Source of the DNA: Orobanche coerulescens
Lineage: Eukaryota > Streptophyta > Magnoliopsida > Lamiales > Orobanchaceae
DNA length: 64,000 bases
Direction: 5' to 3'
Assembly (NCBI GenBank): GCA_033398695.1
Contig: CM065814.1
Span: 14,938,358 to 15,002,357, forward strand
Part shown: positions 1-10,925 of the stretch, one piece after another
How positions within the stretch are numbered: position 1 is the stretch's first letter
Layout: the number at the start of each line of letters is the position of its first letter
Made by a program: the position numbers and the translations under genes
Notes under the pieces: model-generated
What the model was told of the DNA's origin: nothing
Databases searched by the model: none
The model's input: the letters and a program-made list of their open reading frames with translations, nothing else

Positions 1-274
1 CTAAGAGAATATTTAATTCATTTGTCACCTTTTTTGCATATTTGTTCACGCTATAGTTATGCAAATGTTGTCTAAATCACTTTATATTGTAGATAATGTG
101 GTGTGTCGTGTCACACAGAAGATCTCCCAGTCTTTATCTAAGAGAATATTTAATTCATTTGTCACATGTTTTGCATATTTGTTCACGCTATAGTTATGCA
201 AATGTTGTCTAAATCACTTTATATTGTAGATAATGTGGTGTGTCGTGTCACACAGAAGATCACATTATCGGTTC
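1..274. repeat. Tandem duplication, period 137 bp
   Basis: The block starting CTAAGAGAATATTTAATTCA at 1 recurs at 138 with only a few changes, such as CACCTTTTTT versus CACATGTTTT. Both copies end near GTGTCACACAGAAGATC. The first copy carries a short tail (CTCCCAGTCTTTAT) before the second begins. Its position inside LTR-like DNA suggests a local duplication. Confidence 0.85.
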
Positions 275-1306
275 CTTATATAGTAATAATTAGTTCACAA
301 CCTATATAACATTAGACCGTTATGTGAGAGGTTGTAATATATACTTGAGATTGATTGGTCTTGACCATTAGCATATATTAGCGTATTCGGTATACGTTGA
401 ACAGGATCGAGGTGAGATAGATTCTTCTGTACTGACTATAAGAAGAACGTACATCTCGGACAATTATTTCTTAATTCTAGTGATTGATATTTAATATTTA
501 TTGCTTTGATTTATCATGGGTGAGAGCCAAAATGATTGACTCAATATGCCCGATATTTTAGGCAATATTATTATTTATATAATAATTAATATTATAGCTA
601 GAAATCGTGTCCCGACCAGTCGGGTTGATCATGTCCCTTGAGGCACTCGAAATGATTATTATATTAAACCCTGCAGGTGGAATTAATTTTCCGATATAAT
701 AATAAAGCTCGAGTTGTATACTCATGTATAACACATTCATTAATTAAAATCTGTCAGTAGCTTAAATTAAAATCTGTCAGTAGCTTAAATTAATTAACAA
801 GAAATTTTCCATTTTTCTTCTAATTTTATGTTTAATTGTGGATCTTGATTTGTGTCTTGGATTCCATAATTTAGATAACACAATATTTTTCTAAATACAC
901 AAATATTCAAGAAAAATATAGAGAAAAATTCATGAGGTATTTCTTGAAGAAATTTGGGCCGATCCCATACTGTAAGTCCAAGTTTGATCCGGTAGATGAT
1001 TGCCCACACGATATATGAATCTTAGGCGGGATATACTCTAGAAGATCTTGAGGTAGAAACACAAGAAGATCGAAGAGGAGTATGTGGAGTAGCTCGATCG
1101 ATCCAAAAGGGAATTTTCTACCACTTTGCTTCAAAGGTATGAATTACCAATTCTACTGCGTAAATACATATATTTAAATTGTTAATTAATCTGTTTAATT
1201 AATTAATTGACAAGCCTAAATAGATCCGCTATTTACGTTGGTTAGTTTATAAAACCGAATCTATTAATTAATCAATCTCGCTTCAGCTGCATTTTATATT
1301 CCAACA
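1..1306. mobile_element. LTR-like segment abutting copia-A, truncated by window edge
   Basis: AT-rich sequence with no coding potential that stops at CCAACA (1301-1306). On the minus strand it therefore opens with TGTTGGAATATAAAATGCAG, a typical copia LTR terminus. It begins exactly where the copia-A RNase H reading frame is cut. It does not resemble the copia-A LTR at 32546-33330, so I read it as the outer end of a different LTR element or solo LTR. It contains a 137-bp tandem duplication (1-274) and a 23-bp tandem duplication (746-791). Orientation and full length are unresolved because the other end lies outside the window. Confidence 0.5.
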
Positions 1307-1429
1307 ATGTCTCCATCGTATATGACGAGACTTGCCATTATACATCGTGTTATGTGCTATGCCAATGGCAGATTGCCTGTCGCAATGAATACGGACTGCA
1401 GTCACAGGCTTTGGCCATATAGGAATATC
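1307..1429 (-). pseudogene. copia-A RNase H, C-terminal fragment
   Basis: Read on the minus strand from 1429 the frame gives DIPIWPKPVTAV, IHCDRQSAIG and YNGKSRHIRWRH, the copia RNase H segment around the conserved CDSQSAI and SRHI motifs. The preceding residues (LLED) lie at 28840-28866 on the far side of the Athila insertion. The two halves join through the duplicated ATATC. The usual continuation after RHI is missing, because the frame runs into the LTR-like terminus at 1306. Confidence 0.8.
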
Positions 1430-2274
1430 TGTTGCGAAATTCGGTGAACGCAAGTGCACGTTATCGTAGACAAGTAATAAAATGATGAGTAAGATATCGT
1501 TCCCACGAGGACTGACTCACTAATTACCGATTTATATGTATTCTAATTTTAGTTGAACTATCGAATTTTGGGATGCAAGTAATAATTAAAGAAAAATTGA
1601 TAAGGGAATAAACAGTAAAAACGATCGCTCGAATAAAGAAAATCAAATAAGAAATTAATCTAGGATTGTGATTCCACCTCGGTTTATCCGAATTTACTCT
1701 CGATTATCTGAAGTTATGATTTCCCAATTTATTGAAGGCGAAGGTTGCTGAAGTACTCTACCGCCTCTCCCGGGGTCAGTAGAATTTTCTAAGGCGGATA
1801 ATACACTCTATCCCTAGGTGAATTAATTCGACAATAGGCAAAAAGCATGGAATCTTCAAAAAAGCCACGTAGTTCCTATGAGTATATTCCTATCTCACAA
1901 GATAAAACGGTTCTCACCAATATTTCCTCACCAACTCTCCTCTCCCGATTCGAGTTGCGTAATTAAAACAATTCAATTATAGGCCACACAATTGAAAGCA
2001 TTAAAAACGATTGGGAAAACTCAACAGAAAAGGGAATTATATAGATAATCAAAAGTAAATCCGTCAAAACCTCAGTTTCATCAAAATCCTAGAACAGGGT
2101 TTTAGCCCGACATGCTAAAGAATAAAAATACAGAAATAATTAAAGCAAGCATTGATATCAAACACAGATGAAGAACTTGGATTCCTCCGTTCTTCTGGCT
2201 TCCGCTCTCTGCTCCGGATGTTTTCTGGTTCTTCTCTAAATTCCTCGATCCTCTTCTCCCATCGATCCCCTTGT

Positions 2275-2283
2275 TTATTTATA
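2275..2283 (-). promoter_or_regulatory. TATA box of Athila 3' LTR
   Basis: Minus-strand TATAAATAA. It is preserved in the other LTR at 21866-21874 and lies immediately downstream of the GCCGCGGC array. Confidence 0.6.
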
Positions 2284-2379
2284 ACTTTCTTCAGCCTCCA
2301 AAATGCGTCCGGGAATTAGTTTGGGAACAGGCTCCAAAAACGGCCCAAAACCGCGGCCAACACACCAAAAACGCCCCGT

Positions 2380-2560
2380 GGGCCGCAGCTCACTAAATCT
2401 ATGCCGCGGCTCACCATGTTCAGCGGGATGCCTGGGCGCTATTTTTTTCTTCTAGGCCGCGGCTCAGCATCCTTGTGCCGCGGCTCAGGGTACAGTTGGT
2501 TCGGCCCTTTCAGGTCACTTTCGTGTGCCGCGGCCCACTTTCCTTGTGCCGCGGCTCCAG
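2380..2560. repeat. GCCGCGGC palindrome array in Athila LTR U3
   Basis: About six occurrences of TGCCGCGGCTCA or close variants, for example at 2401, 2455, 2479, 2527 and 2548. Each is centred on the palindrome CCGCGG and spaced 20-55 bp. The same array is in the right LTR (21970-22145), where the cargo element inserted into one of the motifs. Confidence 0.8.
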
Positions 2561-2721
2561 GCCAAAATTGGTCGTTTTCGCCCATTTTCATCGTTTGAGC
2601 TCCCGGACTCCAATTTCCTGCCAAACATATAAGAATAGTGCATTAGAAGCTCATTATGCAGATTTAATCATGAAAAGAATACAAAATAATGATAAATAAG
2701 CGTATAAAAATACGCCTAACA

Positions 2722-2745
2722 AATACCACCAAACTTGAGCCTTTG
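2722..2745 (-). other. Athila polypurine tract
   Basis: The minus strand reads GCTCAAGTTTGGTGGTATT directly before the 3' LTR. This is the expected position for plus-strand priming and resembles the common plant CAAGTTTGGGGG tract with one G-to-T interruption. Confidence 0.7.
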
Positions 2746-3990
2746 CTTGTCCTCAAGCAAAAAAGAATTGATTACAAATAAAAGAATATCGTGAATGATC
2801 GTGCAAATCCATAGTGCTCAACTTATTCAATACTACCTTGAAATCCTCAAAGAATAATACAAGTATCATAATAGTGAGTCACATCCAGGACACTAATTCC
2901 ACAAAGTAACCAATTTCATTCCTAATCAATCGTTCATGAAGAAAATTAAGCTCAAAGATTAACAAGCGTGAATTTAATCGACCGCCAATATGAAGGGTTA
3001 AAATAAACAAGCTAACTCGCCCAGTCCCACAGTCTAATGGCAAAAATTTCAGAGTTTCATCATTAAAAATAACCCTCGGACAGTATTCCCTTATATATGA
3101 TCAATAAATGATTCGAGTTAACCACTAGGTTCGGATCTCGGGATGTTTCATTGGGATAATCCTAGGGTGGAATTCCATTCTCATGTATTAGGGAACCGTT
3201 TGACGTAAAAGACACTCATGGGGCACATGGATGCTTCTAGTTACTAAGTTCCCCTCCACAGCGGAGAATCAACTCGAATAGCTATTCACGCATGTCCGTT
3301 TCAAGGTCGCTGTTTTACGCGAGATTAAACAACGGGTCACGCGAATACTCCCGGTTACTAGGCTCCCCATCATCGGCACATGCGAAATCTCTAAACCACT
3401 AGTCTAATCAGGGTTGTCGTTTTACGCGAGAGTAAACAACGGGTCACGTGAATACCCCCGGTTACTAGACTTCCCATCATAGAACAAATAATATCTCGAC
3501 TTTTTGGGAAAAACTGTCCGACTCAAAACTCAACTTAAGTGCCAACACGACTCATGTTACTGGACAACTAGCTACGCGAAAAGTGTAACCAAACGTATAG
3601 ACGGCGATTTGAAAACACGTATGTCTCCTTTCTTATCTGCTAAGATTTCTACAAAAACGAAAAAATTTCGGACCTAGATGAATACCCAACAGAAACAGAT
3701 ATCGCTGACTACAACTCGACTAAAACTCAACCGTTTCTTCAGAGAGAAATTAGTATCGTAACATCGGTTTTACACAAAAAGAAGCACGAAATATTCACGA
3801 ATGCAAATAATATCACGACAAGCAAGGCTAGCAACAAAAAAATAACGAAAAATAACGAAAAATGCAAACGAATAAGTACATCAACAGAAAGTAAAAAAAC
3901 CCCCCAAACTCAGGACGTACATTGACCTCAATGTACACAAAATGTAATATGCATTAAAAGAAGAAGGTCAAGTACTCCCCTCCTGTCCAC
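2746..3990. other. Athila 3' untranslated region
   Basis: No convincing ORF. It lies between the polypurine tract and the 428-aa ORF and holds a diverged direct repeat at 3307-3480. Confidence 0.6.
3307..3480. repeat. Diverged direct repeat, period about 107 bp
   Basis: GTTTTACGCGAGATTAAACA followed by a CGGGTCACGCGAATACTCC-type tail occurs near 3310 and again, slightly diverged, near 3418. Both copies end in a GGTTACTAG-CCCATCAT block. Confidence 0.75.
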
Positions 3991-5277
3991 TTATGAACTG
4001 GTGCCGGCGTCGTCCGGCGAGGAGGGTGGTGTGGCTAGCCGAACTGGTGGGATGAAAGGCCCGTCCTGGTGCATAATGTGGGCCGTCCATGCAGCAAGGT
4101 GCTCCTGGTGGTAAGCATCTCTCGCTGCCAGGCGCCTCGTCTCACGTCGGTTGGCCCGGCGGGCCTGCTCTCTAATCTCATCTCGGACGGCTGCGATGAT
4201 GCTCTCTCTCTCCGTATGAAACTCCTCTCTCAGGGCAGCCAGACGGCTCTCTCTCTCTCTCCTCATCTCCTCTCTCCAAGCAGCCAAGTGCTCTCTGTCG
4301 GGCGGCGGGCTGGACTCCGCCTGCCCCTGTGTCAGAAGAAGAGGCTCGGGGGACTGCTCGTGTGCCTCATCAAGAAGAAAGCCTCTCCCCCGAGCGTGTG
4401 CTCTTACCCACTGGTCGAAGTGCGAAATGATGCGATGATCAATCGGACCCTGGGGGGCTAGCATCGGCTCATCATCCGACCAAGTCATACCCGACTGGCG
4501 GCATAGAGCGCAGATGAGAGAGGGGTGCTTCATCCCCGTCTTGGCCCCTCCTTGAATACACAGCAGAATAGATCGGACCAGAAGAGGGGCCACATCAAAT
4601 CTTAACCCGGAAGTGATGGCATATAGTGTACGGGCACGAGAGATTAAAACAGAGCGAATCTGCGAGGTAGGATCTACACGAGCGCAGATGAAATACAACC
4701 AGGCTCGCCCGAGCGGACTGAGGCGCGAGCTCTTAAAGTAGAAGGCCGAGGAACCCGGGGCGTGCATCTCCCAGATGAAACCGGGCTGTGTGAGTGTCTC
4801 GAGCAGGGCCTCCCTCGTGAGGCCACTCATAGCTCGCGTATACGCTGTATCGTCAACCACAGGCAGCTCGAATAATCTCCGGATGGTGGCTACTGAAAAA
4901 TCCGCCGTAATGCCTCGGACAATGACCTGCGTCCGAGTATCTGATTGCGGTATCATCTGCCCCGCTCGAATGTGCTTCAGCAGCGCGCTAGCATAAAACT
5001 CCTGTACAATGGAGATCACCGCCGGTTCTGGAGGCACAGCGAAACGGGCCCATCCCATCTCATCGATCATCGTCATAAGCTCCCCGTCCTGGGGGGCTGG
5101 AGTGAATCCCCACTCCAGAATCAAAGGTCGAGGACGGATCTTTTCATTGAATATTTTATGGATTTCCGGGTCGGAGAATTGGTGCGACTCCAACTCGGCT
5201 CGGCTCTGTGAAGTTTCCCCTCGTGTGGGGGACGATTGAGTCTTGGCCCTTGTGCTAACCTTTCTCTTTCTAGCCAA
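3991..5277 (-). CDS. Putative plant transposon protein (Athila 3' ORF)
   Basis: Uninterrupted 428-codon ORF in element orientation, placed 3' of gag/protease, where Athila elements can carry an extra (sometimes env-like) ORF. The N-terminus is basic (MARKRKVSTRAK), so nuclear or nucleic-acid association is possible. Residues about 55-300 resemble the conserved plant-specific domain annotated as 'putative plant transposon protein', with an FYAS motif, a VRG-x4-FS segment, a YTRAMSGLT region and a run of small hydrophobic helices. Residues about 325-395 are strongly charged (repeated REE, RRE, RER) and probably a coiled coil. The tail is proline/serine-rich. No signal peptide or membrane span is evident, so a true envelope protein is unlikely. 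It is much more GC-rich than its surroundings. Being open in an element whose gag is broken suggests recent insertion or selection. The biochemical function is unknown. Confidence 0.7.
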   Translation of the reverse strand: MARKRKVSTRAKTQSSPTRGETSQSRAELESHQFSDPEIHKIFNEKIRPRPLILEWGFTPAPQDGELMTMIDEMGWARFAVPPEPAVISIVQEFYASALLKHIRAGQMIPQSDTRTQVIVRGITADFSVATIRRLFELPVVDDTAYTRAMSGLTREALLETLTQPGFIWEMHAPGSSAFYFKSSRLSPLGRAWLYFICARVDPTSQIRSVLISRARTLYAITSGLRFDVAPLLVRSILLCIQGGAKTGMKHPSLICALCRQSGMTWSDDEPMLAPQGPIDHRIISHFDQWVRAHARGRGFLLDEAHEQSPEPLLLTQGQAESSPPPDREHLAAWREEMRRERESRLAALREEFHTERESIIAAVRDEIREQARRANRRETRRLAARDAYHQEHLAAWTAHIMHQDGPFIPPVRLATPPSSPDDAGTSS

Positions 5278-5899
5278 GTCGAGTTCCTGAAAAGATAATC
5301 ACCGGAAATTACTTAAGCTATACGGAGAACAACACTACTCGGCTAAGGATATGCAAAACGTGAATCAAGAATTGAACGAGCTTGCACCGTCGTGAAGGAA
5401 GATTAAAATTGAGCATTTCACGTTTAAACTTGACGTAAGGGTTGGGGTTTGCTGTAAATCCATAAACGAACTCGTTGCACATAGTTTCAAAACGTTGGAT
5501 TTAAAAAATTTTCATTTATGCATTTCATCAAACACCTTGTGTGAAAAATTTTAATTGAGGAACAAACATGACCATAACTTAATTCAATCCCCAAAAACAA
5601 CAACACATATCGATCGTCATGACAAACGACATATAACATAAACAAATCATTCATAATCGACAGATAACATCAATAATCAATCAAAAACTTCATATTCCCA
5701 ACTCAACCTTTGATAGAACTTTGAAAAACTAACAACATAATCAATATTGAATGAAGAACAACATCTCACTTTGCAATTCATGAAGCAATTAATACTAAGG
5801 ATTGAGAATTACCTTGATTAGATTTAAGAATGCACGAAGAAGAAGAAGTTTAGAAGCGGTTCTCGGCCGATCGCTGTGCGAAGAAAGGAAAAGAAGTTA
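5278..5899. other. Athila internal non-coding sequence
   Basis: AT-rich with no credible ORF. It separates the 428-aa ORF from the Tekay-1 insertion, and its continuation is at 17333. Confidence 0.5.
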
Positions 5900-6369
5900 C
5901 CTGGTGTAACACCCCGAGATATTCGGAATAATTACAGCGTCGTAAACCCTTTAGGTAAGGATTTACAAGGCAAATTTTAAAAAGGGTGAAAATATAACCC
6001 AATCGTACAACTGAAGTTCAAAGACAAATTTGATTCAACCGATCAAAAGAGTTAACTTATACAACCATATCGAAAAGACATTATTAAAACAGACGTACTC
6101 GAGTACTAAACGAAACAAGAAGACAACTCTCAATAACAATAACATCAATCACATCACTGAGCCATTTCATTGTCCTGTCGGTACTGTGGTTGTCTCCCCG
6201 CTCCTCGGCTACCTGAACATCAAAACAATGTCCACCCCCGAAGGGGTTAGCAAAACAATGCTAGTACAAGTATCATAATACAATAAATCATCGATACATC
6301 ACAAAACATGCAAACGGACTTCCGCTACCGGAATCCAACGATGCGAATCCTCACGATTCCATCAATACA

Positions 6370-6555
6370 ATACAGGGTAATCCAGCGATCCAGCGCCCTT
6401 GGTATAGATCCTCATGATGATCCCGTCGGACCAACGCATGGTGGAAAACCCGTCCAGCGATCCAGCGCCCTCAGCATAGATCCCCATGATGATCCCGTCG
6501 GACCAACGCATGGTGGACATTCGATCCAGCGCCCTCAGCATAGATCCTCATGATC
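6370..6555. repeat. Minisatellite in Tekay-1 LTR
   Basis: Nearly three copies of a roughly 70-bp unit containing CCAGCGCCCTCAGCATAGAT and GGACCAACGCATGGTGGA. Copy B has it at 13620-13803. A reverse-complement relative occurs in the LTRs at 39500 and 45606. Confidence 0.85.
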
Positions 6556-6929
6556 CCCTCGGATCATTTATACCATACATCAATCAACTATGCATACACA
6601 TATGCATTTCAATATGTTCATCAATACGAACAAACAACAACAAATATCATGAGAATTTTCAGAAATACATCTCATATTCAACAATATGAACAAAACCACA
6701 AACATGATCAAAGTTCCAATATAAAACGAACTCGACAAATGATACTTGCCTCGAAAGTGGCAAGAATGGAATACTTCAATGATCTCAACACACTCGAAGG
6801 CCGCCTCCTTCGATCAACGTAACAAGCTCGAACCTTAACAAAAGGAATGATATACAAATCATCTCAAGTCGAACGATGGCCTAACAATTCGGTCTACGGC
6901 CGAAAAGCTCAAAATCAACAATGCACGGT

Positions 6930-7120
6930 TGCTTAGCGCGCGCTCGTACTCGTAGCGTGCGCTAAGCTACTGTTAGCGTACGCTATCGTATAAGACTAGC
7001 GTGCGCTAGCCAGTCGGCTTGATTTGAATCGGCTGATACATAACGTACGCTACGTACGTATTGTGCGTTAACTGAACCCCGATAGCGCACGTTAACTCAC
7101 ATATGTTAGCGTGCGCTAAT
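6930..7120. repeat. TAGCGYRCGCTA palindrome cluster 1 in Tekay-1 LTR
   Basis: About seven copies or near-copies of the 12-bp palindrome (for example at 6953, 6973, 6997 and 7107), downstream of the LTR TATA box in element orientation. Copy B has the same at 14185-14380. Confidence 0.85.
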
Positions 7121-7790
7121 CTTGCATGGCAGAATACTGCTAACGGAAAAACTGGGTTGAAAGGTGAAAAACTCATGAATTCTACCGTGATAATACAAGT
7201 CATCCTCGATCATAACATGCTAATAAGGTTTGTGGAAATTCCATGATCATGCGGTACAAATATACGGATAACCATCTCAACATCATAATTCCTCTTAGAT
7301 CTTCAAGAAATATTCTAAGTTCCGTTCGTCCTACGTTTCAAAACACATGATTCCAACGTGTAAAACGTAGCAATTGGGTAAATATCCGATTACTGATCAT
7401 AAATCGATTTGAACATGCTTAGGAGTCCTTATAATAAGATGGTTCAAAGGTTCATACGATATATAGTGCCGATACGTCAAAAGTATCCTTCTAACATGTG
7501 ATGACCGATTATAAACGAAATAACTTGCTATCAAAACATGATCAAACGTCCTTAAGAACATTACTAACATCGGTGAAGAATCACCTACCTCAAGGTAGTG
7601 AAGAACACGGAGGAAATTGAAGCAATCCAACTCCGAAGGCTTGAACACCAAACTCCAATGACATACGATCTTCAATCACGAGCTAGGATGATGATATGGA
7701 GTGTTTAGGATGAAGGAAGTTATGTTCTAAGTGTAAGAGTTCGGGTTATGGGAGGAGAAAGAACTGAAATCACGAATAGGATGCTGTCCT

Positions 7791-7797
7791 ATTTATA
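7791..7797 (-). promoter_or_regulatory. TATA box of Tekay-1 LTR
   Basis: Minus-strand TATAAAT followed by AGGACAGCATCC. It is preserved in copy B (15047-15053). Confidence 0.6.
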
Positions 7798-7804
7798 ATA
7801 AATG

Positions 7805-8105
7805 GCTATTAGCGCGCGCTAGGCCCTGCTTGTAGCGTGTGCTAACGGCTCACTGACTTAACTGTATTCAGCACTTAGCGTGCGCTACGCATATACCTGT
7901 AGCGTGCGCTAAGGCGTTGACAACTTTTCGAAAGCCGTCCAGGTTCATCCGACATGATCCGACAGGGGTCCCCCGGCCAGATCTCACCTACCGCACGTCT
8001 CAATCAATTTGACCACGCATAGCGTGCGCTAATGATCCTCTGTAGCGTGCACTATTAATCCATGTTAGCGCACGCTACACCTAGCCGATAGCGTACGCTA
8101 CATGC
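7805..8105. repeat. TAGCGYRCGCTA palindrome cluster 2 in Tekay-1 LTR (U3)
   Basis: About eight copies, for example at 7809, 7875, 7899, 8019, 8065 and 8088, immediately upstream of the TATA box in element orientation. Copies vary mostly at the central YR dinucleotide, so the palindrome is kept. Confidence 0.88.
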
Positions 8106-8252
8106 GCAGAATTACAATCTTCAAATCACATACACAAAATTATACGCTCGACAACATCGGATTATGAAATACGGAGAATAGTACTCAGACAATAGTACAA
8201 TCATTACAATATCATGAGTTCCAATTATATAACAGAAATCTCGGGTATTACA

Positions 8253-8275
8253 TCCTTCCTCCCTAAAAAGAAGTT
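8253..8275 (-). other. Tekay-1 polypurine tract
   Basis: The minus strand reads TTTTTAGGGAGGAAGGA directly before the 3' LTR. The same tract follows copy B at 15513, showing that the sequence right of copy B is a second internal region. Confidence 0.75.
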
Positions 8276-8287
8276 TTGTCCCGAAAC

Positions 8288-9766
8288 TTAAGATGAAAAC
8301 AACTCCGGATATCTAGTCTTCATACTGTCCTCCGTTTCCCAAGTGGTCTCTTCGACTCCATGTCGTGACCATTGTATTTTAACCAAGTGTATTGGTTTAT
8401 TCCTCAACTGTTTAATCCGACTCTCAAGTATCTTGATTGGTCTCTCTTCGAAGGTGCCATCATTAGCTATCTCGATCTCGTCGAAATCAATGATGTGTCT
8501 GGGGTCCGGTACATACTTCCGCAGTTGGGATACGTGAAACACATTGTGAACGTGACTCAGCGATGGCGGTAAGGCCAACCTGTATGCTAAATCCCCAACT
8601 CTCTCTAGGATCTCAAATGGTCCGATATATCTCGGTCTAAGCTTGCCTCTTCTCCCAAAACAAAAAATCCCTCGTGTAGGAGACACCTTCAAGAGTACAT
8701 GTTCCCCAGCGTCGAACTCTAGCGGGCGACGACGTACATCTGCATACGACTTCGCCGACTGGGCGATCGGCAGTCTCTCTCGAATCAAAGCTATCTTCTC
8801 CTGAGTCTGAATAATCAATTCCGGTTCCGTCCCGATCAAATCCGAAGAATCATCCCAACATAGGGGTGATCGACATCTTCTCCCGTACAAAGCTTCAAAT
8901 GGTGCCATCTTAATTGAAGCATGCCAACTATTATTGTAGGTGAATTCAACTAATGGCAAATGAACTTCCCAATCAGTTGACCAATCCAAAGCACAGGCTC
9001 TAAGCATGTCTTTTATAGTTTGAATAGTCCTTTCGGACTGACCGTCCGTTTGGGGATGATAAGCTGTGCTAAAGTTGAGCTCAGTCCCCAAAGCTCTGTG
9101 AACTGCTTTCCAGAAGTGCGACACGAAGCGACCATCTCGATCTGAAATAATGGTCTTCGGCGTCCCATGCAATCTGACTATCTCCGCAATAAATACTCGT
9201 GCCAATCTCTCGGGACCCCATGTATCTTTAGTCCCTAGGAAATGAGCCGACTTGGTTAGTCGATCAACTACAACCAAAATCATGTTCATTCCCGTTCTAG
9301 TCCTTGGCATGCTGGTGATGAAATCCATCGAGATGTCCTCCCACTTCCATTCAGGGATCGGAAGCGGTTTTAACATTCCGGCAGGTCGCTGATGTTCGAT
9401 CTTAACCTGCTGACAAGTCAAACACCTCGAAACATACTCTGCTACGTCCTTCTTCATATTCCCCCACCAGAAGTTTTGCTTTAAATCCTTATACATCTTA
9501 CTGCTGCCTGGGTGAATAGAATAGGGCGCGCTATGAGCTTCCTTCAAAATTGTCCGTCTCAAATCATCATCCTCGGGAACGCAAATTCGACTCTGAAATC
9601 TCAGAACTCCATCATCTTGTATCACGAATCCTGGGGCTTTTCCTTTCTTTACTTCATCACATAATCGAAGGATTAAAGAGTCGTCCAACTGCTTAGATTT
9701 GATCTCCTCGACTAGTGATGAAGTCGGTTCCATCACATCTGTTGCCCTTGGATTCCCGGTGCCCAT
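8288..9766 (-). pseudogene. Tekay-1 integrase with C-terminal chromodomain
   Basis: 492 codons open on the minus strand. In order: residues about 20-60, linker after RNase H; about 75-125, zinc-binding HHCC region ending CLTCQQVK; about 150-300, catalytic core with the D in MDFITSMP, the D of ISDRDGRF and the E of TDGQSERT; about 300-420, GPFEI and HVSQLRKY segments typical of the gypsy integrase C-terminus; about 440-490, chromodomain-like part with ILESRIKQLRNKPI, VKIQWSRHG and TTWE. It joins and spreads the cDNA copy, and the chromodomain would bias insertion towards particular chromatin. A frameshift near 9800 separates it from RNase H, so it could not be made as part of a normal polyprotein. 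It differs from the second copy at 15548 in a small block (PIAQSAK versus STAQSRQK). Confidence 0.92.
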
Positions 9767-10151
9767 ACTTCAATCCCCTCGCGGATCGGTTCTCGTTGAA
9801 TCTTTGGTTTGGGACGTAAGATCTTCCAACACTCGAAGAAAGCAGTTTTCGGCTCAATGCGTCAGCTACTACGTTTGCTTTCCCCGGATGATAGAGAATC
9901 TCCAAGTCGTAATCCTTAATCAATTCCAGCCACCTTCTCTGCCTCATGTTTAATTCTTTCTGACTGAAAATGTACTTGAGGCTCTTATGATCGGTAAAGA
10001 TCTGACAATGAGTGCCGTACAAATAATGTCGCCAAATTTTCAGTGCTAAGACTACAGCTGCTAACTCCAGATCATGAGTCGGGTAATTAACCTCATATGG
10101 TTTCAATTGCCGAGAAGCATAGGCAATCACCTTATCTTTTTGCATCAACAC
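9693..10151 (-). pseudogene. Tekay-1 RNase H
   Basis: Contains the gypsy RNase H motifs [21 protein letters not shown] and VVADALSRK. It continues the RT frame across one in-frame stop (TAG, at about 10163; the upstream residues read DASN). It would degrade RNA in the RNA/DNA hybrid during replication. Its frame runs on past the integrase start, showing a frameshift near 9800. Confidence 0.9.
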
Positions 10152-10163
10152 ACATCCCAGACC

Positions 10164-10895
10164 CTAATTTGAAGCGTCGCTGTAAACCATGAATCCATCA
10201 GTTCCATCTGGTAACGCTAATATAGGTGCTGTCGTCAGTCTCTTTTTAAGCTCATCAAAACCAGCCTGGCATTTCTCATCCCACTTAAACTTTTGAGTTT
10301 TCTGTAACAGCTGAGTGAGCGGACGAGCAATTTTGGAAAATCCCTCTACAAAGCAGCGATAATATCCAGCAAGTCCTAAGAAGCTTCGGACTTCTTTCAC
10401 GTTTTTAGGAGCTTCCCATTCCAAGATTGCTTCGACTTTCTTCGGGTCCACCTGAACTCCGTCGGCTGATATCACATGCCTAAGGAAGGTTACTTCCTTA
10501 AGCCAGAACTCACATTTTGAAAGTTTTGCATACAGCTGTTCCTTCCTCAAGGTGTTCAAAACCACACGCAAATGCTCGGCATGCTCCCCTGCGTCTTTCG
10601 AATATATCAAGATGTCATCAATGAAGACGACCACAAATTTATCCAAGTATTCCAAGAATACCCGATTCATCAATTGCATGAATACCGCAGGAGCATTGGT
10701 AAGTCCAACTGGCATTACTACAAATTCATAATGCCCGTACCGGGATCTGAAAGCATATTTCGGTATATCCGATTCCTTAATTCTCAACTTGTGGTATCCT
10801 GATCGCAAGTCAATCTTCGAGAATACCCTTGCCCCTTGCAGTTGATCAAACAAGTCGTCGATCCGAGGTATAGGATACTTATTCTTGATTGTCAT
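10164..10895 (-). pseudogene. Tekay-1 reverse transcriptase
   Basis: 243 codons with the ordered RT blocks: [35 protein letters not shown], the catalytic FIDDILIYS (variant of YxDD) and [13 protein letters not shown] in the thumb/connection. The palm catalytic aspartates are intact. A TGA just upstream (10926-10928), probably from CGA by CpG decay, separates it from the protease ORF, and a TAG separates it from RNase H. Confidence 0.93.
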
Positions 10896-10925
10896 CTTGT
10901 TGAGCTCCTTGTAGTCAATACACAG

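Larger units (their letters stand above)
1430..2721 (-). repeat. Athila 3' LTR
   Basis: Matches 21020-22145 plus 28667-28834 nearly base for base, with scattered substitutions. On the minus strand a TATA box (TATAAATAA) lies at 2275-2283. Upstream of it, at 2380-2560, is a cluster of GCCGCGGC palindromes. Confidence 0.93.
5905..8252 (-). repeat. Tekay-1 LTR copy A (3' LTR)
   Basis: TGTAACACC to GGTATTACA, 2348 bp, matching 13155-15512 closely along its whole length. It holds a minisatellite (6370-6555), two clusters of TAGCGTGCGCTA-type palindromes (6930-7120 and 7805-8105) and a minus-strand TATA box at 7791-7797. The upstream palindrome cluster begins within about 15 bp of the TATA box. 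Small open frames inside it are fortuitous and repeat in copy B. Confidence 0.92.

Noticed and set aside
4069..4461. 130-codon plus-strand ORF
   Set aside because: Antisense shadow of the 428-aa ORF, with no family resemblance.
3991..5277. 428-aa ORF as a retroviral-type envelope
   Set aside because: No signal peptide, transmembrane span or cleavage site. The charged C-terminal coiled coil fits a cytosolic or nuclear protein.
6030..6822. Overlapping small plus-strand ORFs, repeated exactly at 13278-14070
   Set aside because: They lie inside Tekay-1 LTRs opposite to element sense, and their repetition follows from LTR identity. They include the minisatellite frame (DPHDDPVGPTHGG).
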